A stretch of DNA of 64,000 nt from Notolepis coatsorum (GCA_963971535.1 OZ020585.1:152460103-152524102), one strand, 5' to 3'; numbered from the stretch's first letter, positions 22,852 through 33,522 are shown. The notes: a model not told the origin generated them from the letters alone. Made by a program: numbers and translations.

Positions 22852-23578
22852 CTAGAAATTCGACAACACCTTTTTAAGACTTGCGCTGTTGAAATCGCCC
22901 AGAACCAAAATGGCAGCGTCAACGTTAGCTATCTGTAGTTTGTTTACCTCGTCGTGTAGCTTCGAGAGTGCGGCCCCAGTGTTTGCTTGTGGTGGGATGT
23001 ACACTCCGATCATGATGATGGACGTTAACTCCCTCGGGAGAAAGAAGGGTCGGCATTTGATGGTGATAAACTCCAGGTTTGGGGAGCAGTGGTTAGACAA
23101 TTCCTTTGCGTTGCCTGGATCGCACCACTCCTTGTTTACCATGAAAGCTATGCCGCCTCCTCTCGTCTTTAGTGATTCTTCTGCCGTTCGGTCCTTGCGG
23201 AGAACGAAGAAGTGATCTGCCGATTCTATTGCATGGTTTGGGACGTCCGGAGTCAACCAAGTCTCGGTGAAACAAAGGACGTTGCAGTCCCGAATGTCCC
23301 TCTGGAATTGAATCCATGCTCTAGATGTCGTCCAGTTTGTTTCCTATTGATTGCACATTGGCCAACAATATGCTGGGCAATGTGATTCTGTGTCGCCTGG
23401 ATCTCAATCCGTTTCGGTCCCCAGCTCTCCTTCCTCGCCGTCTCCCCTTTTCCTTGCGCCGGCCGCAACAAAGGATCTCCGCTGGCCACTGTTGTTGATC
23501 AGCAATCCGATCCAGAGAGCAATCCAGTTGGTACGTTTTTCTTAATCCAATGTCAATGAGTGACTGACGGTCATACAC
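22852..23578 (-). pseudogene. LINE AP-endonuclease domain, copy 2
   Basis: The upstream frame (23321-23578) has a basic leader and then ITLPSILLANVQSIGNKLDD, the usual opening of the endonuclease domain. The next frames give LCFTETWL (catalytic Glu), then TRGGGIAFMVNKEWC, MIGVYIPPQANTGAAL and LVLGDFNSASLKKVL. The domain nicks target DNA. A frame change near 23320 separates the pieces, and a stop follows the GDFN motif at 22852. The likely protein start is the Met at 23578. Confidence 0.85.
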
Positions 23579-24046
23579 ATTTAATGCACCAACAGTTGGT
23601 GCAAATAAAACTCTTAAAACTATAAAAATTTACAAAAGTAAGCACAGTCTCGACGGAGCTAACAGAACGGCGGCCGGTCTTAGCAGCGCCATAGTTGTGC
23701 AAGTGTCAGCAAGTGTGATCATTCAACAGGCCAGTTGGTCTATTCTTAAACTGCCTGATTTGGTCAAGTCTGCCCAGGCAGACTGTAATCTTTTAATTTA
23801 GGGAGAATAAAACAAATCTATTGCATGCTTCTCTGGTTCTATGTAAGATATTAATTAAGCATGATATAATATGGAGTAATCTATGGGGCAAATCTATGTG
23901 TCAAATCTAAACTGTATGTTCCTATGTGGTCAAGATCTATTTGTATTCTGGTCCCAGGACCCATATTAGGGCCCAGAGTGATTTTAGATAGTAGAGCTAG
24001 CTATAGATAGAAGATCCTAAAAGATACTGGATATAAATCTATCATT

Positions 24047-25139
24047 GGGATGCTAGATCCTAATGTGAAAAACTGTGATTTTTTGTCTGCACTTTGCTCT
24101 GAACTGCTGACTAGCCTACCGTGGTGGTGTGTTGGCGTATTGTCTTTCATTCCACAATCAATTCCAACCCAGCACCATGGTAAGTCAAAGACACTTTATT
24201 GACAACCGTTTTTTGCCAGGACAACCCAACCATTTGATTGTTTCTCAATGTGTCACTTTCAAAGCCAAAGGAGAGCTATAGCTTGCATTGTGTTCCATGG
24301 GTCTAGCGTGTCAGGCTAAGGGGTTGCCAGAATTTTCCATGGCAGGCTCCACCAGGAGAAGTATTTTTGTTCAGGACTGACCAAACATTCTGTGAAGTCA
24401 TTAAACAGAATTAAACAGAGACTGCTGAGAAACTATTAAATTAATAGAGAATATAATGCATCATATCTGCCTTGACTTGGACACCATTCACGTTTCAAAA
24501 TGTCTTAAAAATTTCAACATCTATTTTAAAAATATTGTCTCTCTTTTCAAGGGATGGGTTATCATCATGTGTCAAACCAGTCACATTCAGCTTGGAAGAG
24601 CGGGACAGGAGTGCTGAAAACCATCACTCTTTCATACACAGGCAAAGAGAGAGGACATACCAATACAACTCAAGGTCGTAACAGTGTGTTATCATTTGTT
24701 CATTATCTGTTTGACTATGAGATGCAGTCCAGCAGTCCAGGGTCACAGCCTTTTAGAGGTCAGTTCAACAAATTGCCCTATTTGCAATTAAAGTAGGTTT
24801 TGCATGGAGAGCTTGGAGATGGTGGTGGCTCCTAGGGTCAGGTTGACAGATAGCTAACCACACACAACACACAACGCCAGCCATAGGCTTTTGGTGGCCC
24901 TAGACAATATTACATGTAAGTAATTTGAATACTCAAGCTCTACCCTATCATAAGTCAACTTGGTCCTTGTTGTTGAGATGGCAATGTTGAAATGAGGTGT
25001 AACTAATCGTATCAACCAACACCTATTATTACACATAATTCAGCTTCATATCGATCATATCGTTCCAGGCCCATCATATATTGATGAAGAGAAGACACAG
25101 TGTTCACAGTGATCCTCAGGGTCACAGCTTTCTTGATGG
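24047..25139. other. Unassigned stretch with a possible first-exon boundary
   Basis: CACCATG followed directly by GTAAGT (ATG 24177-24179) looks like a start codon next to a splice donor. The segment 24530-24610 recurs at 33400-33415 plus 34018-34085 (GTGTCAAACCAGTCACATTC), where the second copy is split by a SINE-containing insert. No protein was recognised. Confidence 0.3.
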
Positions 25140-26242
25140 TATATAACCAGTGATGCCACAGATTACTTGTAAAAGTAATCTGATTACTGATTACTCCTTT
25201 AAAAAGTAATCTAAGTTACTTTACTGATTACTTGATTATCAGAGTAACTTAGTTACTTTGAAAGTAACTAGGTTACGAAGTCGTCGTCGTTCCCCCAACA
25301 GTTTTTTTAAACGCTTTATTGAAAGTGCATAAATTGTTTTTAACTTGTTTCTCTGCACATAACGTAAATTGTTAAACTAGTGCTTCAGCTTCTGTACCAT
25401 CAAGTATGGTAAAGCAACAGTCTATGATGCTCACAGCATTAGAGCAGCCAGCCAGTGGTTTTACAAAACCAGTGTATCACATCTAACAAATGCAGGCTGA
25501 ACTATTCAATTATATCAACTGTAACTATTAAATTGTTTTTATAAATGTCTCTATAAACATACAATCAGTCTCTCTTTAACATGTAAATTAACTGTAAATC
25601 TGGCAAATAAGAGCTTTTGCTCTGCCACCATCAACCCTCCTGTACCTAGTCGAAGCGTCGGCTAGTGTTGTGATTCCAGATGCTTTCAATGCAATTGGAT
25701 GTGCTGTTTTTAGCGGTAGACAGTATTTTGTTTCCTCCGCATATGAATGTCATCTTGCGGTTTCACTTTTAATTTTGCCAAGCGTTTTGGGGTGGAATTC
25801 TCCGACGACGGAGCCCTGCTGTCACACGATTGGCGCATATGTCACATGACGTGCTGTGAAGACCCGCCCTACTCTGCCTCTGATTCGCAGACTGTGGATG
25901 GGGAATGTGATTGGACGAAAGCAGAGTCACTCACAGACAGAGTCCAGTCACGCCGCGGGACACATTCTTGTATTTAACCCTTTCACTGCCACACCACGTC
26001 ACTCCCAATAAGAAAAACAGCTCAAAATGTATTTTTGACTGTCGAAAACGAAATAAAATACTGCATTCCGCCTGCATTATGAATTTATGATGAGATAGTA
26101 ACGAAATAGTAACTCACAGCCACTTGGACAAGTAACTGCAATCAGATTACTGGCTTTTAAAGATTACTATTTTCGGGGAAAAGTAATCAGATTACAATAA
26201 CGCGTTACTTAGTAACGCGTTACTGACATCACTGTATATAAC
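25140..26242. mobile_element. hAT-type non-autonomous element with 8-bp duplication
   Basis: TATATAAC at 25140-25147 and 26235-26242 flanks a 1087-bp element. Its ends are CAGTGATGCCA and, in reverse complement, CAGTGATGTCA. Both subterminal regions are packed with AGTAATCTGATTAC / GTTACTTAGTAACGCGTTAC repeats. An 8-bp duplication with CAGTG termini is the hAT signature. No transposase coding was seen. Confidence 0.9.
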
Positions 26243-26332
26243 ACTTCTTTGTGGAATTGAGATTAGATTAGATTCAAATGTATTGTCATTATACAGCACA
26301 AGTACAGTACAATGAAAAGAAGTTTGGCATCC
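26243..26332 (-). mobile_element. LINE 3' UTR fragment (left part)
   Basis: The sequence TTGTCATTATACAGCACAAG and what follows resembles the 3' untranslated region of a fish LINE in reverse orientation. It continues at 31794-32000 after the LTR element, across the AACCA target. Class assignment is tentative. Confidence 0.45.
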
Positions 26333-26337
26333 AACCA

Positions 26338-26929
26338 TGTCAGGATCTGAACTTTTTGGACAGTATCCTCTGGCACCATCGCATACTCATCGGCGGTACT
26401 ACGCCGTTCTGGACAATCCTGCCACTCCTACACATGTTATCCCTGATCCACCTTTCCCTCTGTATTGTTGTATTCCCTGTACGTTTGCTAGCGGTCATGT
26501 GTTCTCAGATGTCCTAGTCTTCCCTGTGTGTATTCATATTCATATTCATGTTCCTGTCTAGTCCTAGTCTTCCCTGTGTTGTTTTGTTACAATGTTTATT
26601 CCTGACCTAGCCTGTCAGCCCCCAGCTGTTCCCTATCTGTTATAATTAGTAGTTCTGTATATATTCATGCCGCCTCCTATCTTCCAGTGTCGCGTCATTG
26701 TTTGTTGTTAGGTTTCTCCGTCGGTACCCTTCCGTGCTGTGTGTATCTCCTTTGTCAGTACCTTCCCGTGCTGTTCTGCCTACCATTGTTTTCCACTGTA
26801 ACGTGTGCCTTGTTTGGCTGTGCTCAGTAAACTTATTATTATCGGAACGTCAACTCGTTGCCTCGTCTCTCTCACTCCACATTGAGCTGCGATTTAATCC
26901 TATCCTCTCCTAAACCCTGAATCCTCACA
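26338..26929 (+). repeat. 5' LTR of pol-less element
   Basis: 592 bp, TG..CA ends. It contains TTCTGTATATATTCATGCC as a possible TATA region and AGTAAACTTATTATTATCGG near a probable poly(A) region. Confidence 0.9.
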
Positions 26930-26931
26930 GT

Positions 26932-27564
26932 ATGACGCGACCAAACCAGGATTCAGCGGACAACGGGCGAGACCAAGCGAACAACGTATTGCTCACCTTG
27001 GAGCGCTTCTTGGAGGGAGACTTCTGCTCTTCATCCTCGTTGGAGAGGATGCAGCTGCACGCGCTGCTCTCCTGTGCAAGCGCGACGTGCGGCGCAGAGC
27101 AGGCTCCACTGCTCGCGGAATACGACCGGCAGCTGGGACTGTTGATTCGGACGCTCTGGTTCTCTGCTCCCAGCGAAGCCACGGCTTCCAGCACACCCTC
27201 TCCTGCAAGTAAGACCTCAGTAGCTCCGTCTGCTAGCATAGCTTGCGCTGCGCGTAGGTCTCGGAGAGTCAGTGGTGCTAGAAAGGCTAGCTTAGCCTCA
27301 CCTGCCAGACCACCGGTGGTTAGCACCTCAGCTAGTCCTACTAGCATAGGCCCCGCGGCCCTCACTGCCCCGGCAGCTAGCACAAGCCCAGTAGCTAGTA
27401 CTGCTCCTGTAGCAGTTAGCACCTCAGCTAGTCCTACTAGCATAGGCCCCGCGGCCCTCACTGCCCCGCCAGCTAGCACAAGCCCAGTAGCTAGTACTGC
27501 CCCTGTAGCAGTTAGCATCGGCCCACGGTCCTCACTGCCCAGGCAGTTAGCACAAGCCCTGTAG
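26932..27564 (+). CDS. Pol-less LTR element, N-terminal frame
   Basis: The ATG lies three bases after the 5' LTR. Residues 1-65 form a non-repetitive, probably helical head (LLTLERFLEGDFCSSSSLER, then LLSCASATC and LLAEYDRQLGLLIRTLW). After it the frame becomes an imperfect tandem array of short blocks such as TSASPTSIGPAALTAPAAST, rich in Ala, Ser, Thr and Pro. At DNA level GCTAGC/CTAGTACTGC words recur every 20-30 bases. The frame runs out at 27564, and coding continues in the next frame, so one small indel has split a longer ORF. I do not recognise the head domain. A gag-like structural role is a guess from its position. Confidence 0.5.
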   Translation: MTRPNQDSADNGRDQANNVLLTLERFLEGDFCSSSSLERMQLHALLSCASATCGAEQAPLLAEYDRQLGLLIRTLWFSAPSEATASSTPSPASKTSVAPSASIACAARRSRRVSGARKASLASPARPPVVSTSASPTSIGPAALTAPAASTSPVASTAPVAVSTSASPTSIGPAALTAPPASTSPVASTAPVAVSIGPRSSLPRQLAQAL

Positions 27565-27619
27565 CTAGTACTGCCACTGCAGCAGTTAGCATAGGCTCCG
27601 CAGCCTTCACTGCCCAGGC

Positions 27620-28543
27620 TGCTAACCCAGCCTAGCTTCCAGAGCTAGTAACGCTAGTCCCAGCTCTGTTAACACTGTCCAGGCTACTAGCATAGCCGTT
27701 AGCCTAGCTTCCCCAACTAGCACTGCTAGCTCTCGCTCTGTTAACACTGCCCAGACAGCCAACTCAGGCGCTATAGCTAACAAAGCCTCTGATGCTGGGA
27801 CCGCCCCGTCGGCCGGCAAGGCCCCTGTGGTTAGCTTAGCCCCTGTAGCCAATGTAGCTTCGGCAGCTACCCCCCTAGCTCACCCCTCTAGCACAGGCAC
27901 TATAGCTAACGAAGCCTCTGATGCTGGGACTGCTCCATCGGCCGGCAAGGCCCCTGTAGTTAGCTTAGCCCCTGTAGCCAATGTAGCTTTGGCAGCTACC
28001 CCCTTAGCTCTCTCAACTAACACGGGCCACATAGCTAACAAAGCCTCTGATGCTGGAACCGCCCCGTCGGCCGGCAAGGCCCCTGTGGTTAGCCTAGCTC
28101 CCGTAGCTTGCACAAGCCCAGAAGCTAGTACAGCCCCTGTAGCCATTGTAGCTTCGGCAGCTATCCCCTTAGCTCTCTCTGCCCCCACAGCTAAGTCAAG
28201 GGTTCCTTCTGTTCGGAGGCTCAGTGTAGGTTCATTCTCTACCACTAGCTTATTCGCTCCTGCTACTGCTAGCGAGGCTTCTGCAACTGGCAGAACATTT
28301 GGTGATAGAGCAGCCTCTGCAGTAGCTACCTACCTAGCTGCCTTCGCATGCACAGGCCATATAGCTAAAGTAGCCTCAGATGCTGGGACCGCCCCTTCGG
28401 CCGGCATGGCCTCCGTGGTTAGCACAGCCCCTGCCGCTAGTGTAGCCTCGGTAGCTACCGCCGCATTCCAGTCCGCTAGAGCCCTGTCTGCTAGCATAGC
28501 ACGCACTGCTAGCAAGTCTCAGAAGGCTAGCAAAGCAAAGTAG
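27620..28543 (+). CDS. Pol-less LTR element, Ala/Ser/Thr/Pro repeat frame
   Basis: It is frame-shifted by one from the N-terminal frame. It repeats a block of about 50 residues containing NEASDAGTAPSAGKAPVVSL and APVANVASAAT, then a less repetitive tail ending ASKSQKASKAK and a TAG at 28541. The minus strand is also open over much of this region because the codon bias avoids stops on both strands, so openness alone is not proof of translation. No enzyme motif is present. Confidence 0.4.
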
Positions 28544-28699
28544 ACTAGCATAGCCCTTCCTGCTAGGGTAACTCCTACTGCTAGCACCTTAGCCCTTCCT
28601 GCTAGTAGAGCATCTACAGCTAGCACCATAGCCCTCTCTCCTAGTATAACGTCCCCTACTGGTCCCGTAGCCCCCCTCGGGGACGGGTTTCATGAGGCA

Positions 28700-30067
28700 C
28701 ATTCCCACCTACAAGAATTCATGGGCAATTATTCTCCGGCCTGCAGTCTGGAGGAGCGAAAGAACGCTTATCGCCTGGTGTTCTCCATGATGAAGCGGAG
28801 TCCTGAAAGAGCATGCAAACTTCGGGTACTGGCCGGGAACATGTTTAGGGTGCTCTTCCAGGACCCCAACTCCTCAGCCGACTGCCAAGCTGCTAACCCT
28901 GGTAAGGCCTCCACCACCAGCATGGCCTCTACTGTTAGCATAGCTACTACTAGTTCAGTCCCTACTGCTAGCATAGCTTCCACAGCTGGCACGGCCTCCT
29001 CTGCTGGTGAAGCCTCTACTGCCAGCGTGGCCCCGGTTGTTAGTACAGCTACTGCCAGCACCATAGCCCCGTCTGCTAGCGTAGCTCCTACTGCTAACAA
29101 GTCACAGAGAGCTAGAAAGTCTAGGAAGGCTAGCATAGCCTCACCTGCTAGGGCACCTGCTGCTAGCACCCCAGCCCTGCCTGCTAGCCCCACTGTGTGT
29201 GTAGTGCATTCAGCTAGCATGGTCTCCACGGCTAGCCCAGCCCCTACTGCTAGTACAGTTCCTACTGCTAGCGTAGCTTCGTCAACTAGCCTGTTTCCCA
29301 CTGCTAGGACTGCCCCTTCAGCTAGCAAGGTCAGTTTCCCTGGAGCCGCCCTGTCGGCTAATCTCTTGGCTTCTACAGCTAGTACAGCCCCATCTGATAG
29401 CGTAGCCTCTGCAGCTAACCAGGCTTCCACAGCTAGTCCAGTCCTATTTGCTAGCCTAGCCCCTGCTAGCTTACTTCAGATCGCCCATGTAGCCTCTGTA
29501 GCTGGCGCCTTAGCTCTTCCTGCTAGTATACCCTCTACAGCTAGCACATCCCCCACTGCTAGCAGACTCTCTGCAGCTGGTGCTGCTCCTGCACTTAGCT
29601 TATCCCCTGCTAGCTTACTCCAGATTGCCTATGTAGCCTCTAACACCAGCATGTCACCCACTGCTAGGACTGCCCCTTCAGCTAGCAAGGTCAGTTTCCC
29701 CACTGCTAGGACTGCCCCTTCAGCTAGCAAGGTTAGTCTCCCCGCTGCTAGGACTGCCTCTTCAGCTAGCAAGGTCAGTTTCCCTGGAGCCGCCCTGTCG
29801 GCTAACCCCACAGTCTCATCCGCTAGAGCTCCTGCTGCTAGCCTCTTAGTCCTGTCCGCTAGAGCTCCCGCTGCTAGCGTTTCGGTCCCGTCTGCTAGGG
29901 TTCCTACGCCTAGTCCCTCAGTTCCGCACGCCAGAGTCCCTACTGCTAGCGCCTTAGCCCCGCCGGCTGGTGTAGCCCTAGCAGCTAGCACAGGCCCTGC
30001 AGCTAGCGTTTCCCAGGTAGCTAACCCAGTCTCTACTGCCAGTTTAGCCCCTGTAGGGCAGCTCTAG
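28700..30067 (+). CDS. Pol-less LTR element, second head plus repeat frame
   Basis: The frame continues that of 27620-28543 after one stop. Around 28705-28870 a second non-repetitive head appears: CSLEERKNAYRLVFSMMKRS and LRVLAGNMFRVLFQD. It resembles the element's first head in length and in its pattern of hydrophobic residues after a SLE motif. It is followed by about 390 residues of ASTAPSAS-type repeats, including near-identical blocks TARTAPSASKVSFP. The TAG at 30065 ends it. Function unknown. Confidence 0.45.
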   Translation, partial: HSHLQEFMGNYSPACSLEERKNAYRLVFSMMKRSPERACKLRVLAGNMFRVLFQDPNSSADCQAANPGKASTTSMASTVSIATTSSVPTASIASTAGTASSAGEASTASVAPVVSTATASTIAPSASVAPTANKSQRARKSRKASIASPARAPAASTPALPASPTVCVVHSASMVSTASPAPTASTVPTASVASSTSLFPTARTAPSASKVSFPGAALSANLLASTASTAPSDSVASAANQASTASPVLFASLAPASLLQIAHVASVAGALALPASIPSTASTSPTASRLSAAGAAPALSLSPASLLQIAYVASNTSMSPTARTAPSASKVSFPTARTAPSASKVSLPAARTASSASKVSFPGAALSANPTVSSARAPAASLLVLSARAPAASVSVPSARVPTPSPSVPHARVPTASALAPPAGVALAASTGPAASVSQVANPVSTASLAPVGQL

Positions 30068-31190
30068 CTGCCCCTGTTCCTCCTCCGGCTCCCGGGGAGA
30101 CCCCGACGTCTGGTCCGGGTCGTGCCCCTGCTCCTGTCCCCAGGGTGTCTCCTGCCTCCGGCTCGTCGTCTGGTCCCGGCTCCTCGTCTGGTCCCGGCTC
30201 CTCGTCTGGTCCAGCCCTGCGCCGTGGTCTACGCCGTGGTCTACGCCGTGGTATACGCCGTGGTCTACGCCGTGGTCTGCACCGAGGTCGATCTGCACCT
30301 GGAGAGTCGTCTGGGCCAGCCCTGCGCCATGGCCGACACTGTGGTCAACGCCGAGGTCTGCACCGAGGTCGATCCGCACCTGGAGAGTCGTCTGGTCCAG
30401 CCCTGCGCCGTGGTCTACGCCGTGGTCAACGCAGAGGTCTGCACCGAGGTCAATCTGCACCTGGAGAGTCGTCTGGTCCAGCCCTGCGCCGTGGTCAACA
30501 CCGAGGTCTACGCCGTGGTCAACGCTGAGGTCTGTTGCCGAGGTCTACGCCAGGAGGGGCTCCCCTCCGGGGTCCTGCGCCCGGTCCCAAGACCTCCACC
30601 TGGAGTGGCCTCCGTCCGGGGTCCTGCTCTGGGGTCGTCGCCTCCGCCTTTCATCTCCGGGCCCCCTGGTTCGGTCCCGGGGTCTGCTCCTGGGGGGGCC
30701 CCCGTCCGGGGTCCTGCTCTGGAGTGGTCGCCCTCGCCCCTTTGTTCCGGGCCCCCTCACCGGGCCCCTGTCCCAGTGCCCGGCCTCCGCCGTTGGGCTC
30801 CTGTCCCCATCTCCAGCCCCCCTCTCCGGGCACCTGTCTCCGTCTCCAGCCCCCCTCATCGGTCCTCTGTCCCCGTCTCCAGCCCCCCTCTCCGGGCCTT
30901 TGTCCCTGTCTCCGGCCTCCCTCTCCGGGCCTCTGTCCCTGTCTCTAGCGCTCCTCTCCGGGCCTCTGTCTCTGTCCCCTTCTCCAGTGCCCCTGGTCCC
31001 GTGCCCTGTGCGCCCTTCTCCGGGCTCCCCTCTGGTCCTGTTCCCCAGCCCCCCTGCTGCTGTGCCCCTCCTGGGTTATTTTTTCTGCCCCCCCCCCCCC
31101 CCCGGCTCCTGTTTTCCGGGTCGATCGTGTGGGTTGTCTGGGAGCCTCCCCTTCGGGGGGTGGGGGATCGGGGTGGGGGGGGGGGGGGGG
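30068..31190 (+). pseudogene. Pol-less LTR element, 3' repeat region
   Basis: GC-rich tandem sequence. First come units of about 60-90 bp containing CGCCGTGGTCTACGCCGTGG and CACCTGGAGAGTCGTCTGG, then Pro-rich degenerate repeats (CTCCGGGCCTCTGTCCCTG). It ends with coding-like WVVWEPPLRG just before the polypurine tract. That end phrase resembles the last codons before the polypurine tract in some fish Gypsy pol genes. This is my recollection, not a search result. At least two frames are open throughout, so the true frame is uncertain. Confidence 0.35.
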
Positions 31191-31201
31191 GGGGTGGGGT
31201 A
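31082..31201 (+). other. Polypurine tract region of pol-less element
   Basis: Poly-C (31088-31101), then GGGGTGGGGG and a run of about 20 G, ending GGTAC directly before TGTCAGG of the 3' LTR. It serves as the primer for plus-strand DNA. Confidence 0.7.
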
Positions 31202-31202
31202 C

Positions 31203-31788
31203 TGTCAGGATCTGAACTTTTTGGACAGTATCCTCTGGCACCATCGTGTGCTCATCGGCGGTACTACGCCGTTCTGGACAATCCTGCCACTCCTACACAT
31301 GTTATCCCTGATCCACCTTTCCCTCTGTATTGTTGTATTCCCTGTACGTTTGCTAGCGGTCCTGTGTTCTCAGATGTCCTAGTCTTCCCTGTGTGTATTA
31401 ATATTCATGTTCCTGTCTAGTCCTAGTCTTCCCGTGTTGTTTTGTTACAATGTTTATTCCTGCCCTAGCCTGTCAGCCCCCAGCTGTTCCCTATCTGTTA
31501 TAATTAGTAGTTCTGTATATATTCATGCCGCCTCCGATCTTCCAGTGTTGCGTCATTGTTTGTTGTTAGGTTTCCCCGTCGGTACCCTTCCGTGCTGTGT
31601 GTATCTCCTTTGTCAGTACCTTCCCGTGCTGTTCTGCCTACCCTTGTTTTCCCCTGTAACGTGTGCCTTGTTTGGCTGTGCTCCTTAAACTTATTATTAT
31701 CGGAACGTCGACTCGTTGCCTCGTCTCTCTCACTCCACATTGAGCTGCAATTGAATCATACTCCTCTCCTAAACCCCGAATCCTCACA
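31203..31788 (+). repeat. 3' LTR of pol-less element
   Basis: 586 bp, differing from the 5' LTR by a modest number of substitutions and a few short indels, so the insertion is not brand new. Confidence 0.9.
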
Positions 31789-31793
31789 AACCA

Positions 31794-32937
31794 GAGTGCA
31801 AATTGCAACAGCAATATACAATGTAGCCTACAGGTGGTTAAACCGGGTACAAAATATACAAATTAGTACTACTGAGTAATAAGTATAGTGCTAATCATGT
31901 ATGTACAGAGTTGTAGTATAATAAATAAAGACAGTATGGCTACTACTGGCCAGCAGCATACTAGTAAGAGTATAATATGTACAGATATAGATACAGTCTG
32001 GTTGTTTTCATCCCCCGAAGCCCACCTGGCCAAATGCAGTTGATTTGATTATCGGGATTTGAAACTGTTATGATTGAAGATCCACTCAAAACGGCATTCA
32101 CCGCATCGCAAAAAATTATCTGACATTTGATTGACATCCGAAAGTACGGAGTATGTTTTTCAGGAAGAGAAAAACAATGGATTTCTTCAACGGAAGAAAA
32201 CTAGTTGTGTGAATCTTTTGGCACATACATAGAACAGAACAAGGGAGATTTTTTTATTTAATGGCATCTTTAAATGTAAATGACAGCTGCATTTCTGCAG
32301 CTTTGAGCATGATGCCCCCTTTGACACTGATCTGGAGTCCAGATTCTGCGTAGAAGAGGCCGTCTGGGTGCTCTCCTTTTAAACACTCAAAGGATGATAT
32401 TCTATTCAGGCCCACGCTACAGCACGGGCTCCAGCGCAGTCTTTAAAGACACGCATCAATCGGTGACTAACACCGTGGCTTTGATAACCACATTCTCCCT
32501 GGCGAAGTAATCACTGAATACGACCTTCATCTTTTGGATATGAAACTGGGGATTGAAAGAATTACGTTATCCTCCATCAAAAAACAATCAGTCCCCCGGA
32601 CAAGTTTTTGCTGAGAGCCGGCGGGATGCTATACATGACATTTCACTCTGTGCGCACCGACGGTAAACAATGTGGTGATAGACGGCTAGTGTTTTAAACT
32701 GTAAGCGCGGCTGGTGCGCAGGTAGCCGGGGGAACCCGCTGAGGAGCGGCGCCATGTCACGCCTCCTCTCGATTGGAGTTGTCAGCAAGAATGAGCGATG
32801 TAAAATGGCAACGTCAAAAAGCCCCTGTGTTTAACTTGTCTCGCGCTGACAGGTTAGGAAATAGATCTCACTACATGACTGGCATGAGAGAATCGCTGCC
32901 TGCCGCATGCAGTCACATCCGTGAGACTACTGTAAAC

Positions 32938-32938
<1 letters not shown>
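31794..32938. other. LINE 3' UTR remainder, then unassigned unique-looking DNA
   Basis: To about 32000 this continues the reverse-oriented LINE 3' UTR from 26332. From 32000 to 32938 I see no repeat or coding homology. GCTGAGGAGCGGCGCCATG and similar GC-rich phrases near 32740 give a mildly promoter-like composition. Confidence 0.35.

Positions 32939-33014
<76 letters not shown>
32939..33014. repeat. (TC)n microsatellite
   Basis: About 75 bp of pure TC. The next 500 bp show no recognised gene. Confidence 0.95.
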
Positions 33015-33016
<2 letters not shown>

Positions 33017-33522
33017 ACTCTGTCCTTTCCCCCCTCTTGCTCTGTCCCTGCCTTTCTTCTGCCTGTTAGGTTATTGATTCCGTCATTCCCTGAATCTCCT
33101 CATCATGATTTCCCTTACATAGACTTTTTGATTATTCCTGCTGAATAAATTATCCTCACACTACAGCCAACTGAGCCTGAGGGAAAGCCAAAGGATTGCT
33201 ATCCTGCCAGGACAGTGCCGAGCTGGTGCTGCTTTGCCATAACATTTATATACAGTACAATGCTTAAGACAAACATTGTCATTTGATTATTTGCTTTGAC
33301 TCTGCCAACAGGATGAGATTATTTCACTTGTTTCAATAGATATTTCTCGGAACAAGTGACGATATCATAATGCAGATCACTATTGTCAAGATATTGTCTC
33401 TCTTTTCAAGGGAATTCCAGAAATGAAAGTGGAATTGCACTGAAATTCATTGCACGTCATCCATTTTTTCCCGAAGAGGTCTGGAAAATTTCTTGTCAAA
33501 AGGTTGTTTAGAAAGGGTTGGT

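Larger units (their letters stand above)
19843..23696 (-). mobile_element. L2/CR1-like LINE, near full-length copy 2
   Basis: The minus-strand element runs from a GC-rich 5' UTR (beginning near 23696) to the tail TTGAAACTTGAAA at 19843. It sits inside a retroviral LTR, and the undisturbed LTR at 12.0 kb reads straight across GTGCAAAG, the insertion point. GTGCAA flanks both sides here as a short, imperfect target duplication. After removing the nested SINE the LINE is about 3.4 kb, close to full length for the group. Coding is broken (see the separate entries). Confidence 0.9.
19773..24046 (-). mobile_element. Solo LTR of the env-bearing ERV, split by a LINE
   Basis: The two halves, 19773-19842 and 23697-24046, together match the 398-bp LTR at 12031-12428. 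GGGAT lies immediately outside both ends (19768-19772 and 24047-24051), giving a 5-bp target duplication if two extra bases at the start are counted as LTR. This fits a solo LTR left after LTR-LTR recombination. A 13-bp insertion (CAGACTGTAATCT region near 23780) distinguishes this copy. Confidence 0.75.
26333..31793 (+). mobile_element. Complete pol-less LTR retrotransposon
   Basis: AACCA at 26333-26337 and 31789-31793 is a 5-bp target duplication. The 5' LTR (26338-26929) and 3' LTR (31203-31788) are near-identical and run TGTCAGGATC...CCTCACA. A long G-rich polypurine tract ending GGTAC precedes the 3' LTR, as in fish Gypsy elements. The 4.27-kb interior has no protease, RT or integrase motif and instead encodes Ala/Ser/Thr/Pro-rich frames. 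It is structurally complete but must be mobilised in trans. Confidence 0.9.

Noticed and set aside
12968-24046. Treating the LTR at 19773-24046 as the 5' LTR of the env-bearing provirus
   Set aside because: GGGAT flanks both of its own ends, which fits a solo LTR. The intervening 17.2-19.8 kb contains no gag or pol.
25975-26005. TTAACCCTTTCACTGCCACA inside the hAT element as another TTAA element end
   Set aside because: No partner end within range, and the hAT element has its own complete ends and 8-bp duplication. Probably a chance resemblance.
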